A stretch of 55,555 nt of DNA, from assembly GCA_964393275.1 (NCBI GenBank), contig CAYMTA010000019.1, forward strand, positions 1 through 55,555, written 5' to 3'. The stretch comes from SLRI01 sp964393275. Its GTDB lineage: Bacteria > Pseudomonadota > Alphaproteobacteria > Geminicoccales > Geminicoccaceae. The position numbers were made by a program, and so were the translations under genes. A model generated the notes under the pieces. The model did not search any database. It saw only the letters and a list, made by a program, of their open reading frames with translations, and had not been told where the DNA came from. Positions 45,162 through 54,100 of this stretch are shown piece by piece; positions within the stretch are counted from its first letter, which is position 1, and the number at the start of each line of letters is the position of its first letter.

Positions 45162-45979
45162 GAAAGCTCTTCCTGGTCGGCAGCCCGCGCTCCGGCACGA
45201 CGCTGCTGCAGACCATCCTGACCGGCCAGGCCGACCTGTTCACCCTCAAGGAAACCCACTTCTTTCGCCATCTGCATCGCTGGCGGCCGGTCCGTTGGCT
45301 GGACCGTCTGCGCCTCGATCCGAAGCGGGTCGATGCCGCCTTTCGCTTCATCACCGAGAACAACGCCCTCGAGGGCAGCCACGACTGGACCCAGGTGCGC
45401 CGGCTCGCCGATGCCTGCCGATCGTTCGATCGCCTGATGACCGACGAGACGCGCCTGCGCCGGTGCCGTGGCTGGCTCGAGAAGAGCCCCGAGCACATGT
45501 TCTTCATCGACGAGATCCGCCGCCATCTGCCGACGGCGCGGTTCGTCCACATCCTGCGCGATGGCCGGGATGTCGTCGCCTCGCTCCACGATGCCAGGAT
45601 CAAGTATCCGGATCACTGGGGCTGGCTCGGCGACCTGGATCAGATGGTCGACCTCTACAATCGCTATTGCCGGGCGACCCGCAAGAACAGCGGCTGCGCG
45701 GATACCTTCGTGGTCCGCTACGCGGATCTGGTCGAGGGTGACAGGGCCATTCTGGATGGTCTGGCCCGGTTTCTCGACCTCGAGCCCGGCGCCTTGTCGC
45801 TCGAGCGGATCACCTCCTATCGGCCCGACATCGTGCGTCCCGAGGAGGCCTGGAAGATTCGCGGCGAGAATCGGATCGTGGATACGCGGGGCCAGAAGTT
45901 CCAGAGCCTTTTCAATGCCGGGGAGCAGGAACGGATCCTCCGGCGTCTCGTGCCGATCGGCGACCTCGCCTCGGGCTGA
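45158..45979 (+). CDS. Sulfotransferase
   Basis: A 273-aa PAPS-dependent sulfotransferase. The 5'-phosphosulfate loop is FLVGSPRSGTTLLQTIL at residues 5-21, and the 3'-phosphate motif is VHILRDGRDVVASLHDARIK near residue 130. KETHFFRHL after the first helix fits the substrate side. Coupled by a 4-bp ATGA overlap to the preceding glycosyltransferase, which suggests that the transferred sugar, or one nearby, is sulfated. This would give a sulfated polysaccharide; no PAPS synthesis genes are in the window. Confidence 0.85.
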   Translation: MRKLFLVGSPRSGTTLLQTILTGQADLFTLKETHFFRHLHRWRPVRWLDRLRLDPKRVDAAFRFITENNALEGSHDWTQVRRLADACRSFDRLMTDETRLRRCRGWLEKSPEHMFFIDEIRRHLPTARFVHILRDGRDVVASLHDARIKYPDHWGWLGDLDQMVDLYNRYCRATRKNSGCADTFVVRYADLVEGDRAILDGLARFLDLEPGALSLERITSYRPDIVRPEEAWKIRGENRIVDTRGQKFQSLFNAGEQERILRRLVPIGDLASG

Positions 45980-46098
45980 CCACCTTCGGACCGCAACCGC
46001 CACCAGGGCTGCGCCATTCTCTTTGTCGCCATCGCGCGCTATGCCATGGCTGGCCATATCGGGGCGCAGCCCTATCGGGACGCAGGGAGTGAACGACC

Positions 46099-47721
46099 AT
46101 GATCGAGACGATCGACACGCGACCCTTCGATGACCAGAAGCCCGGCACTTCCGGCCTGCGCAAGCGGGTTTCTGTCTTCGCGCAACCGCATTATCTCGAG
46201 AATTTCGTCGCCTCGATCTTCACCGCCCTGCCCGGCCTCGCCGGCCAGACCCTGGTGCTCGGCGGTGACGGGCGATACTTCAACGACCAGGCCATCCAGA
46301 CGATCATCAAGCTCGCCGCGGCCTATGAGGTCGGCCGGTTGCTGATCGGCTGCAATGGCCTGCTCTCCACCCCGGCAGCCTCGCACCTGATCCGCAAGAA
46401 CCAGGCGTTCGGCGGGATCATCCTCTCCGCCAGCCACAATCCCGGCGGTCCCGAGGGTGATTTCGGGATCAAGTACAACGCGGCGAACGGCGGCCCCGCC
46501 CCGGAGCGGCTGACCGACAGGATCTTTGCCGAGAGCCGGCGAATCACGGCTTATCGCCGCTTTGCCGGGCCGGATATCGACCTTTCGACGCTTGGCGAGC
46601 AGCGCTGCGGCGCCATGCGGGTCACGATTGTCGACCCGGTCGACGACTATGCCGAGCTGATGCGCCGGCTCTTCGATTTCGACGCCATGGCGGGCCTCTT
46701 CCGCGCCGGCTTTCGCCTGCATTTCGACGCCATGCATGCGGTCACCGGCCCCTATGCCGTGCGCCTGTTCGAGAACATCCTGGGTGCTGCTCCCGGCACG
46801 GTCGTCAATGGTCAGCCCCTGCCCGATTTCGGCGGCGGCCATCCCGATCCCAACCCGGTCCATGCCCACGAGCTCGTCGCCCGAATGAACGGGCCGGACG
46901 CTCCCGATCTGGGCGCCGCCTCGGATGGCGACGGCGACCGCAATCTGATTCATGCGCCTGGCCTCCTCGTCGCCCCCTCGGACAGTCTCGCGGTGCTCGC
47001 CGCCAATGCAACGCTTGTCCCCGCCTACGCGGATGGCCTTGCAGGCGTAGCCCGCTCGATGCCGACCAGCCGCGCCGTCGATCGGGTGGCGGAGGAGCTG
47101 GGGATCGCCTGCTACGAGACTCCGACCGGATGGAAGTTCTTCGGCAATCTGCTCGATTCCGGCCGTGCCACCCTGTGTGGCGAGGAGAGTGCCGGAACCG
47201 GCTCCAGCCATGTTCGCGAGAAGGACGGCATCTGGGCCGTCCTCTTCTGGCTGAACATCATCGCGGCACGGGGCGAGGACGCTGCGACGATCATGCGGCG
47301 GCACTGGCAGCGGTTCGGCCGGCATCACTACGCGCGCCACGACTACGAGGAGGTCGATGCCACCAAGGCCCAAAAGCTGATGACCGAGCTGCGCGAGAAG
47401 CTGCCCGATCTCGCCGGCACGAGCTGGCGAGGCGACACAATCGATCTCGCCGATGATTTTTCCTATCGGGACCCGGTCGACGGCTCGCTCACCGAGCATC
47501 AGGGCGTTCGCCTCGTCTTCTCGAGCGGTGCGCGACTGGTCGTCAGGCTTTCCGGCACGGGCACCGTCGGGGCCACGCTCCGGCTGTATCTCGAGCGGTT
47601 CTCCCCGCCCGACAGGTGGGACGGTCCCTCGCCCGATCTCGGGCATCTATCGGCCATCCTCGATGACATCTGCGATTTCCACAAGGCGATAGCAAGGACG
47701 AGCCCCACCGTGATCTCTTGA
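46099..47721 (+). CDS. pgm: Phosphoglucomutase (alpha-D-glucose phosphate-specific)
   Basis: Interconverts glucose-6-phosphate and glucose-1-phosphate, feeding nucleotide-sugar and glycogen synthesis. The 540-aa product has the phosphoserine loop GIILSASHNPGGPEGDFGIK near residue 110, the metal loop AASDGDGDRNLI near 274, and the sugar-binding GEESAGTGSSHVREKDG near 365. These spellings and the length fit the eukaryote-like PGM group rather than ManB/AlgC. GGGAG precedes ATG 46099. A run of seven Ts at about 47790-47796 after a short GC-rich repeat may end the transcript. The origin begins about 125 bp downstream. Confidence 0.95.
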   Translation: MIETIDTRPFDDQKPGTSGLRKRVSVFAQPHYLENFVASIFTALPGLAGQTLVLGGDGRYFNDQAIQTIIKLAAAYEVGRLLIGCNGLLSTPAASHLIRKNQAFGGIILSASHNPGGPEGDFGIKYNAANGGPAPERLTDRIFAESRRITAYRRFAGPDIDLSTLGEQRCGAMRVTIVDPVDDYAELMRRLFDFDAMAGLFRAGFRLHFDAMHAVTGPYAVRLFENILGAAPGTVVNGQPLPDFGGGHPDPNPVHAHELVARMNGPDAPDLGAASDGDGDRNLIHAPGLLVAPSDSLAVLAANATLVPAYADGLAGVARSMPTSRAVDRVAEELGIACYETPTGWKFFGNLLDSGRATLCGEESAGTGSSHVREKDGIWAVLFWLNIIAARGEDAATIMRRHWQRFGRHHYARHDYEEVDATKAQKLMTELREKLPDLAGTSWRGDTIDLADDFSYRDPVDGSLTEHQGVRLVFSSGARLVVRLSGTGTVGATLRLYLERFSPPDRWDGPSPDLGHLSAILDDICDFHKAIARTSPTVIS

Positions 47722-47844
47722 TGCCCTGCTCCTCACCCCTGCAGGCTGCCCGCTCCGAGATCGGGTCTGCCAGGGCAGGCTCATTACTGTTTTTTTGGGC
47801 CCTTTTTTGGTCGGCTTTTGGAGGGTCGGCGAGGGCGAACCCGA

Positions 47845-48140
47845 ACGATTTATCCACAGGCCGCCGGGCCCGGGGCGTCGTTAGAAAGTTAATAGGATTC
47901 TGTTAAAGAGTTAAAGGGCCGAGTCGGCTTTATGGATCAAGAGGTTATGGGCAATTTTGTGAATGATGTACCGTGTCTGCGTGAATGATGTACCGATACG
48001 AAATGTGAACGATGTACCGTGCCTGTGTGAATGATGTACCGTGCCTCGGCTCGGCGGGGATGGGAGGCGTCGGGATGTGAACGATGTACCGTGCGTCGGC
48101 CGCGGCGGCCCCGGCCGTCGAATGTGAATGATGTACCGTG
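47845..48140. other. Iteron-type replication origin (oriV)
   Basis: A perfect DnaA box TTATCCACA lies at 47850-47858. An AT-rich stretch with three GTTAA repeats (47888, 47902, 47910) follows at about 47881-47958, suitable for strand opening. Six direct repeats of GTGAAYGATGTACCG start at 47959, 47981, 48005, 48027, 48077 and 48124; the first four are 22-24 bp apart (about two helical turns), the last two 47-50 bp apart. The array ends next to the stop of the replication initiator gene, so the origin lies downstream of the initiator gene. The upstream part (47722-47844) carries the T-runs after pgm. Confidence 0.88.
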
Positions 48141-48141
48141 C

Positions 48142-49035
48142 CTAGGCGCCGGCGGCCCGGGTGTCGGGCTGGCCCTGGCCGCGTGGCCAGAAGGAGACGA
48201 GAATCCGCTCGTTGCTCGCCCATCGCCGGCTCTCGAAAGCCCCATCGAGGGCATCGGGCTTGTCCTGGGGGTCGAAGCTGATGGCGATGTGATATTCCGG
48301 CAGGTCGTCGTCGTTGATGACCTTGCGCAGTTGCGGCTTGAAGAAGCGCGGCTCGAGCACGGATCCGCATTTGTCGATCAGCCGCGGCAGGCTGATCACC
48401 CAACGGTGCTGCCGCCCGCAATGCTTGCGCGCCAGCTCGTAGAGACGGCGCTTGAGCCCCATCGTCAGCTTGAAATAGCCCGAATCGATGGTCAGCACAC
48501 GACGATCCTTGACGATGGCCCGAAACATCCAGTCGTTGAGGGTGATCTCGCAGGCCGCCATGATCTGCTTGCCGCCCTTGCTCCGTTTCTCGAGGATGCG
48601 AAACGTCTCGATCCAGCCGAAGCCGCGCCGCTCCTTCGTTTCGCCCGCCTCGATCGTCGTGACGATCGTGGTGGAGCGCAGCCGGAAGATCGCGTCGAGC
48701 AGGAGCTCGTACGCGCGTTTGCCGGTGCTGCGCCCTGTTACGCGCAGGAGATTATACGCGTTGAAGCGGATGCTGCGCTCGACCGGCAGGCCGCGCTCGA
48801 TGCGGTCGTTGATGATCGAGGCGATATAGATCAGCACGTCCTTATCCCAGATCGTGGCGATGCCGCGATCGCCCGGGCGGATCTCGATCTTCACCTTGCC
48901 GTCGTCATAGACCAGAGGCCGCCGCCTCGGCGTCTTCTGCAGCGAGAAGAAGGGGAACTCCATGAGCGCCCGGTCGTCCTTGAACGGGGCGTTGATCAGG
49001 CTGTCGAGAAAGAGATCCACCTGCTTCCCGCTCAT
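48142..49035 (-). CDS. repA: Plasmid replication initiator protein (RPA family)
   Basis: Initiator that binds the iterons and recruits the host replisome. The 297-aa product matches the RPA initiator family of alphaproteobacterial plasmids: KDDRALMEFPFFSLQKTPRR near residue 20, IEIRPGDRGIATIWDKDVLI, RSIRFNAYNLLRVTGRSTG, and GLKRRLYELARKHCG with the winged-helix basic region. ATG 49035 has only a weak ribosome site, and an iteron copy lies 22 bases upstream, which suggests autorepression. The minus-strand gene is preceded by a ribbon-helix-helix gene in the same direction. No ParA/ParB genes are within view. Confidence 0.9.
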   Translation of the reverse strand: MSGKQVDLFLDSLINAPFKDDRALMEFPFFSLQKTPRRRPLVYDDGKVKIEIRPGDRGIATIWDKDVLIYIASIINDRIERGLPVERSIRFNAYNLLRVTGRSTGKRAYELLLDAIFRLRSTTIVTTIEAGETKERRGFGWIETFRILEKRSKGGKQIMAACEITLNDWMFRAIVKDRRVLTIDSGYFKLTMGLKRRLYELARKHCGRQHRWVISLPRLIDKCGSVLEPRFFKPQLRKVINDDDLPEYHIAISFDPQDKPDALDGAFESRRWASNERILVSFWPRGQGQPDTRAAGA

Positions 49036-49057
49036 GCTCGGCTGTCCGTGGCGAACT

Positions 49058-49072
49058 GTGAACGATGTACCG
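49058..49072 (+). promoter_or_regulatory. Iteron copy in front of the replication initiator gene
   Basis: An exact GTGAACGATGTACCG copy lies in the 60-bp gap between the ribbon-helix-helix gene and the initiator gene, 22 bases upstream of the initiator start. Position and identity to the origin iterons suggest an operator through which the initiator represses its own synthesis, a known arrangement for iteron replicons. Confidence 0.7.
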
Positions 49073-49095
49073 TGAGTGGGTGGCGGATCGCGGCG

Positions 49096-49305
49096 TCAAC
49101 GCCGGCGACGGTCACGAATCTCGTCCGCTGCCACGTCGTAGCCGGTGCTGGCCAAGGCCTCGAGGATCAGGGCGCGCATCGTGGTGTCCTCCGCGGCCAT
49201 CCGTGCCTTGAGAGCCCGGACCACCGGAGCCGGCAGGCTGAGCGTGATCTTGCGGTCCGCTTCCACCGGTGGGGCGGGGATCGTCGGCGACAGCGACAGG
49301 GCCAT
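49096..49305 (-). CDS. Ribbon-helix-helix (CopG-like) DNA-binding protein
   Basis: A 69-aa protein with the RHH fold: a beta strand DRKITLSLP, helix A APVVRALKARMAAED and helix B MRALILEALASTGY, followed by a basic tail. RHH proteins in replication modules act as copy-number or partition regulators. It lies 60 bp upstream of the initiator gene in the same direction with an iteron between them. ATG 49305 fits the fold; an in-frame Met at 49404 adds unlikely sequence. No toxin gene is adjacent, so an antitoxin role is not supported. Confidence 0.7.
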   Translation of the reverse strand: MALSLSPTIPAPPVEADRKITLSLPAPVVRALKARMAAEDTTMRALILEALASTGYDVAADEIRDRRRR

Positions 49306-49626
49306 ACAGGGCAGCCTAGATATGGAGATACATAAGACCGCATGTAGCAGGGTTCGAGGCGCTCGTCGATCGAGCCGCCTTGGTCCGGGAAGGGGGTCGT
49401 TCATCCCGATAAAAGCCGGTAAGCTCGTATCATTGTCTAACCGTAAACAGTTATACGCGTTACAATTGAGGCATCCTTCGGGGTCGTTTTGGGAAAGAAG
49501 CCCGCCTCGGCGCCGGCCGGTCCTCGGGATAGCCGCGGCTGCCCTTCAGGTAGGGCGGCCGATCGACTATGACGGCCTTGGCCGCCCGGCAGCTTCGGGT
49601 CGGTCGCCGCTGCAGCTCCATGCCGG
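49306..49626. other. Divergent intergenic region between replication module and epimerase gene
   Basis: A 321-bp gap with an AT-rich island at about 49425-49470 in GC-rich surroundings. It contains TTATACGCG (49451) and TACAAT (49461), the latter a fair -10 for the rightward epimerase gene, but no matching -35 at 17 bases. It probably holds divergent promoters. No gene recognised. Confidence 0.4.
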
Positions 49627-50658
49627 ATGGACGCGATGACAACAAAGGCCATACTGGTTACCGGCGTCGCCGGCTTCATCGGCGCGGCGCTCGCCCATCG
49701 GCTGCTGGAGGAAGGGCTGCCGGTGGTCGGCGTCGACAACATCAACGACTATTACGATCGCCGGCTCAAGCACGCCCGGCTCGCCCGGCTCGCCGGCAGG
49801 GCCGGCTTCCGGCTCGTCGAGCTCGATCTCGCCGATCGCGAGCGAACGGCGGCGCTGTTCGCCGCCGAGCGGTTCGAGCTGGTCGTGCATCTCGCCGCCC
49901 AGGCCGGTGTCCGCTACAGCCTGGAGAACCCCCATGCCTATGTCGACAGCAATCTCGTCGGCTTCATGACGATCCTCGAGGGCTGCCGCCACAATGCCGT
50001 CCGGCATCTCGTTTACGCTTCCTCGTCCTCGGTCTACGGCGCCAACACCAAGCGGCCGTTCTCGACGGCCGACAGCGCCGACCACCCGGTCAGCCTCTAT
50101 GCCGCCACCAAGCGGGCGAACGAGCTGATGGCGCACAGCTACAGTCATCTTTTCGGCCTGCCGACCACCGGGCTGCGCTTCTTCACGGTCTACGGGCCGT
50201 GGATGCGGCCGGACATGGTGCCGTTCGTCTTCGCCGAGCGGGCCGCGAGCGGCCTGCCGATCAAGGTCTTCAACGAAGGCCGGATGCAGCGCGACTTCAC
50301 CTATATCGACGATATCGTGGGCGGCATCAGGCGGGTCATGGACCTGCCGCCGGGATCGGGCCCGGGATCGGGCGAGCCACGGCGGGAGGGGGCGCCGCCG
50401 TTTCGGCTCTACAATATCGGCAACAACCAGCCGGCCGAGCTCCTGCACGTCATCGCCTGCCTGGAGCGCAGCCTGAGCATGACGATCGAGCGCGAGATGG
50501 CGCCGATGCAGCCGGGCGACGTGCCCGCGACCTATGCCGATATCGACGATTTCACGCAAGCGACCGGCTTTCTGCCCGAAACCTCGATCGAGGACGGCAT
50601 CGACCATTTCGCCCGCTGGTTCCGCGATGTCTGGATGCCGCTGCGGTCGTCCGGCTGA
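49627..50658 (+). CDS. NAD-dependent nucleotide-sugar epimerase (UDP-glucuronate 4-epimerase-like)
   Basis: Short-chain dehydrogenase/epimerase, 343 aa. The Rossmann loop is ILVTGVAGFIGAALAHRLLE, then VVGVDNINDYYDRRLK, ELVVHLAAQAGVRYSLENP, the active-site ASSSSVYGANT and YAATKRANE (Tyr and Lys), and RFFTVYGPWMRPDM. The spelling of the DN-x-N-DYY and VRYSLENP segments is that of UDP-glucuronate 4-epimerases (CapI/LpsL group). It would supply galacturonic acid to the polysaccharide. ATG 49627 is used; ATG 49636 has a slightly better ribosome site. The gene stands alone between the replication module and the surface-protein gene. Confidence 0.85.
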   Translation: MDAMTTKAILVTGVAGFIGAALAHRLLEEGLPVVGVDNINDYYDRRLKHARLARLAGRAGFRLVELDLADRERTAALFAAERFELVVHLAAQAGVRYSLENPHAYVDSNLVGFMTILEGCRHNAVRHLVYASSSSVYGANTKRPFSTADSADHPVSLYAATKRANELMAHSYSHLFGLPTTGLRFFTVYGPWMRPDMVPFVFAERAASGLPIKVFNEGRMQRDFTYIDDIVGGIRRVMDLPPGSGPGSGEPRREGAPPFRLYNIGNNQPAELLHVIACLERSLSMTIEREMAPMQPGDVPATYADIDDFTQATGFLPETSIEDGIDHFARWFRDVWMPLRSSG

Positions 50659-51088
50659 CCGGCGGGCTTCGTCCGCGCGACGGGTTGCGCTGGCGGCGTG
50701 AGCGGACGATCAATACCATTATACGGGTATACGCTGATCACTTGATAGCAGCATAGACTTAAGCTGCCCTTCGAGGTGGCCGATCCGGTGTCACCGATGT
50801 GCCCCCCCACCGATGCCCCATACATCGCGCCATGTGGCGAGGCCCCGGGCAAGGGTAGGGGAGGGGGCGGGCCCCGCCATGACGGCGGGCCATGACAGCG
50901 GAACGCGCCCGCCGGCTCGACGGGACGTTGCAACAGTCGTTCCCGAGCCTTCCGGTCGCGGCAACGCGGGAAATCGCTCGCTGCCCGAAGTCTTTCGACG
51001 ACCCGAAGCCTTGCGGCGGCATGGTGCGCGCATGGCGGGGAGGGGAGGCGACCCGGTCGGGCGGCAAGGTCGACGCTTGACAGGATTG
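50659..51088. other. Intergenic region upstream of the surface-protein promoter
   Basis: About 430 bp between the epimerase and the promoter of the surface protein. An AT-rich patch at 50713-50760 contains ATTATACGGGTATACG, which read leftwards gives a perfect TATAAT but without a -35 and with no gene ahead. The rest is GC-rich without recognised content; short ORFs here look like frame shadows. Confidence 0.35.
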
Positions 51089-51117
51089 TTGACTATAATC
51101 CTATTATTGCGTTATAC
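51089..51117 (+). promoter_or_regulatory. Sigma70-type promoter of the surface-protein gene
   Basis: TTGACT (51089-51094) and TTATAC (51112-51117) are separated by exactly 17 bases in an AT-rich island, 48 bp upstream of the GTG start. A second TTGACA at 51077 and a TATAAT at 51094 overlap it, so alternative pairings exist. The core (51091-51108) is nearly identical to the lipoprotein promoter island at 33613-33630. Confidence 0.65.
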
Positions 51118-51164
51118 GCGGCTTTAGGACCTATTTTTTATGACCCGTTCGAAGGAACCGCGCC

Positions 51165-54100
51165 GTGCTCAGCGTTCTGCCCGATGCCGTCGTCACCACC
51201 CTCGGCACGCCTGTGACGATCCATGTGCTGGCCAATGACAGCGGCAGTGGCCTCACCGTCACGAGCTTCTCGAACCCGGCGCACGGCAGTGTTGCCTTCA
51301 ATGCCGATCAGTCCTTCACCTACACGCCGACGGCGGGGTTCGCCGGCGCCGACAGCTTCGCCTACACGGTGCGGGATGCGCAGGGCACGCCATCCGGCGC
51401 GGAGGTCACGATCACCGTGGCACCCAATGACGGGGCGACGCGGGCGACCGACGACTATATCGAGACGATCGCGGGCGGTGCCGTCATCATCCCGGTCCTC
51501 GCCAACGACCTGACCGCCTCGGGCCCGCTGCAGGTCGTCGGTGTCGGTGTGCCCGGGCACGGCGCCGCCAACGTGCTGGCGAGCCAGTCCATCCGCTATG
51601 TGCCGCAAGCCGGCTTCGTCGGCATCGACAGCTTCACCTACACGGTGATCGACGCGGCGGGAACGACCACCAGCGCCACCGTGACCGTCAAGGTTCTGGC
51701 CGCGAACAGCGCGCCGGTCGCCCATGACGATGTCTTCATCCTCGAGGCCGGCCAGACGACCGTGCTGGCCATCCTGGCCAATGACAGCGATCCGGATGGC
51801 GACCCGCTACAGGTCGTGAGCTACTCGATGCCGAGCCACGGCAGCCTCGCCTTCAATCCCGACAAGACTTTCTCCTATACCCCCGATGCCGGCTTTCTCG
51901 GCGATGACCAGTTCACCTACGCGATCCGCGACGCTCGCGGTGGCAGCTCCGCGGCCGGCGTGACGCTCACCGTCATCGAGATTGCCGAACAACCGAACGC
52001 CATCGACGATCACGTCGTGACCGAGGCGGGTGTGCCGGTCACGATCGACGTTCTCGCCAACGACGACCTGCCGGCGGACCAGCAGAACCGGATCGTCGCC
52101 GTCACCTTGCCCTTCAAGGGCAAGATCGCCTTCAACCCGGACGGGACGATCACCTACACACCGAATGCGGGCTTCACCGGTTTCGACGACTTCACCTACA
52201 CCGTCGGCAACGGCGAGGGTGGCACCTCGAAGGCGATCGTGACGATCGAGGTGACTTCGGCGACAGTCGCCAACAGCTATCCCAACGGCTACGGCTATCG
52301 GCGGCGGATCGTCGTGCCGGCCCAGGGCGCCGACCAGAGCACGGTCAACGATGCCGTCATCCTGTTCGCCGAAGAGGCGGTCTGGCTGAGATCGGTGGAG
52401 AACGGCGGCAAGGTCGCCTCGCCGGAAGGTCTTGACCTGCGCTTCGAGCTCGCCAACGGCAGCAAGCTGGATCATGAGATCGAGCACTACGACCCGGCGG
52501 GCGGCAAGCTGCTCGCCTGGATCCGCCTGCCGAGCTGGACGCTTACGCAGCAGATCCAGATCATGGTGTATTATGGCAACCCGTCAACCAGCGCGAGCGA
52601 GGCCAATCCCGCCGGCGTCTGGCAGGGCTATCTCGCCCGCTGGCGCCTGCCGGACGGGGGTGACGCGACCGGCAGCGGCCGTGATCTCACGCCGCAGAGC
52701 GTCTTGGCCGGCGAGCTTCTGGGCAGCGCTGCCAGCTTCGACGGCACCGGGCGGCTGAGCCTGGACGACACGAGCTGGCTCGGGGGCCTCGAGCGGCTGA
52801 CCGTCCAGGCGTTGGTCAAGCCGGACGCTGCCATGTTGGGCAGCAACGTGCGCATCCTCGGCCATGACGGCTCGTCCGGCATCACCTTGGGCTATCTTCA
52901 CGAAAGCGACGACGGCGTTGCCGATGTCGTCTATGCCGCCATTGGCGGCACCGAGGGCGAGGCGCTCGTCGTCAGCCGTGGCGGCCGGCAGTCCAGCGAT
53001 CGTCAGCTTATTCATGCCGACTGGCAGAGCAGCACGGCACCGCAGCTTTTCTTGAACGGCGTGCGCGCCACGCCGTCGCGCAGCGAGGCGCGCGCCGGCA
53101 CTGTCAGGAACGGCACCGGCCCCCTCGATATCGGCCGCGACTGGATCGGGCTGATCGACGAGATCCGGATCACCGATCGCCTGCTGCCGACCAGCTGGAT
53201 CACGCTCGAGGCGCGCAATATGCTCGCGCCCGAACTGTCCTATGGCCTCGGCCAGGAGGAAAGGGCGGACACCGGCGAGCCGCCGGTGGTGGCCGTGCCC
53301 TTTGTGGTCTCGACCAATTCCGGCAAACGGGTCGACATCGACGTCCTGAGCTACGTGTTTACACCCCAGGGTGGCCAATCCGCCGAGATCTCGAGCGTCA
53401 GCCAGCCGATGAATGGCTCGGTCTCCGTCGTCGGCAACCTGGTGCAGTACACGCCGGTCGGTGGCTTTGACGGTGAGGACCACTTCACCTATACGATCAG
53501 CAATGGCGAGACGCAAAGCGTCGGGCGAATCGTGGTGACGACCATCGATCCCAGCAGCACGCCACAGGACCAGACCTTTCTGCCACCGGGCCGGAATCTG
53601 CTGGCCAACAGCAAGCTTCTGGGAGAATCGACCTCCGCCGCCGACAACTGGGCGAGTCGCTGGCCGGAGGAGGGTGGAACGATCATCTTCTCGGCCGCAA
53701 GCACCGAAGGACATCGCAAGGTCCGCTTTCAGTCCACCGGTCCGACCAACCGGGCGGCGATCGAGCAGATCCACGACGTAGAGGCCGGCAAACAGTACGT
53801 CTTCAGCGTCCATTGCGCCGCGATCGGCGCCGCGACCTCTTCGACCCGTGTCGTCATCAACCACGCACCATTCAGCTCAGCCGCGCCGCTCGACGGTCCG
53901 GAAGCGCGACCCACGCTCGCCGATATGGCTCCCGGACAGCTTTACCACTACGTGTTCAGCGCGACCAGAACCGGCCCCCTCAAGCTGATCCTGGGAATCG
54001 ACGGGCCGGGCGATGTCACCCTTGAGCGACCGATGCTGGACCAAACACCTGAATTAAGAGCATATGTAGCCACCGACCCGGTGCAACCTTCAGAGGTACG

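Noticed and set aside
50718..50723. Perfect leftward TATAAT after the epimerase gene
   Set aside because: No -35 hexamer at 15-19 bases and it would only drive antisense RNA to the epimerase gene.
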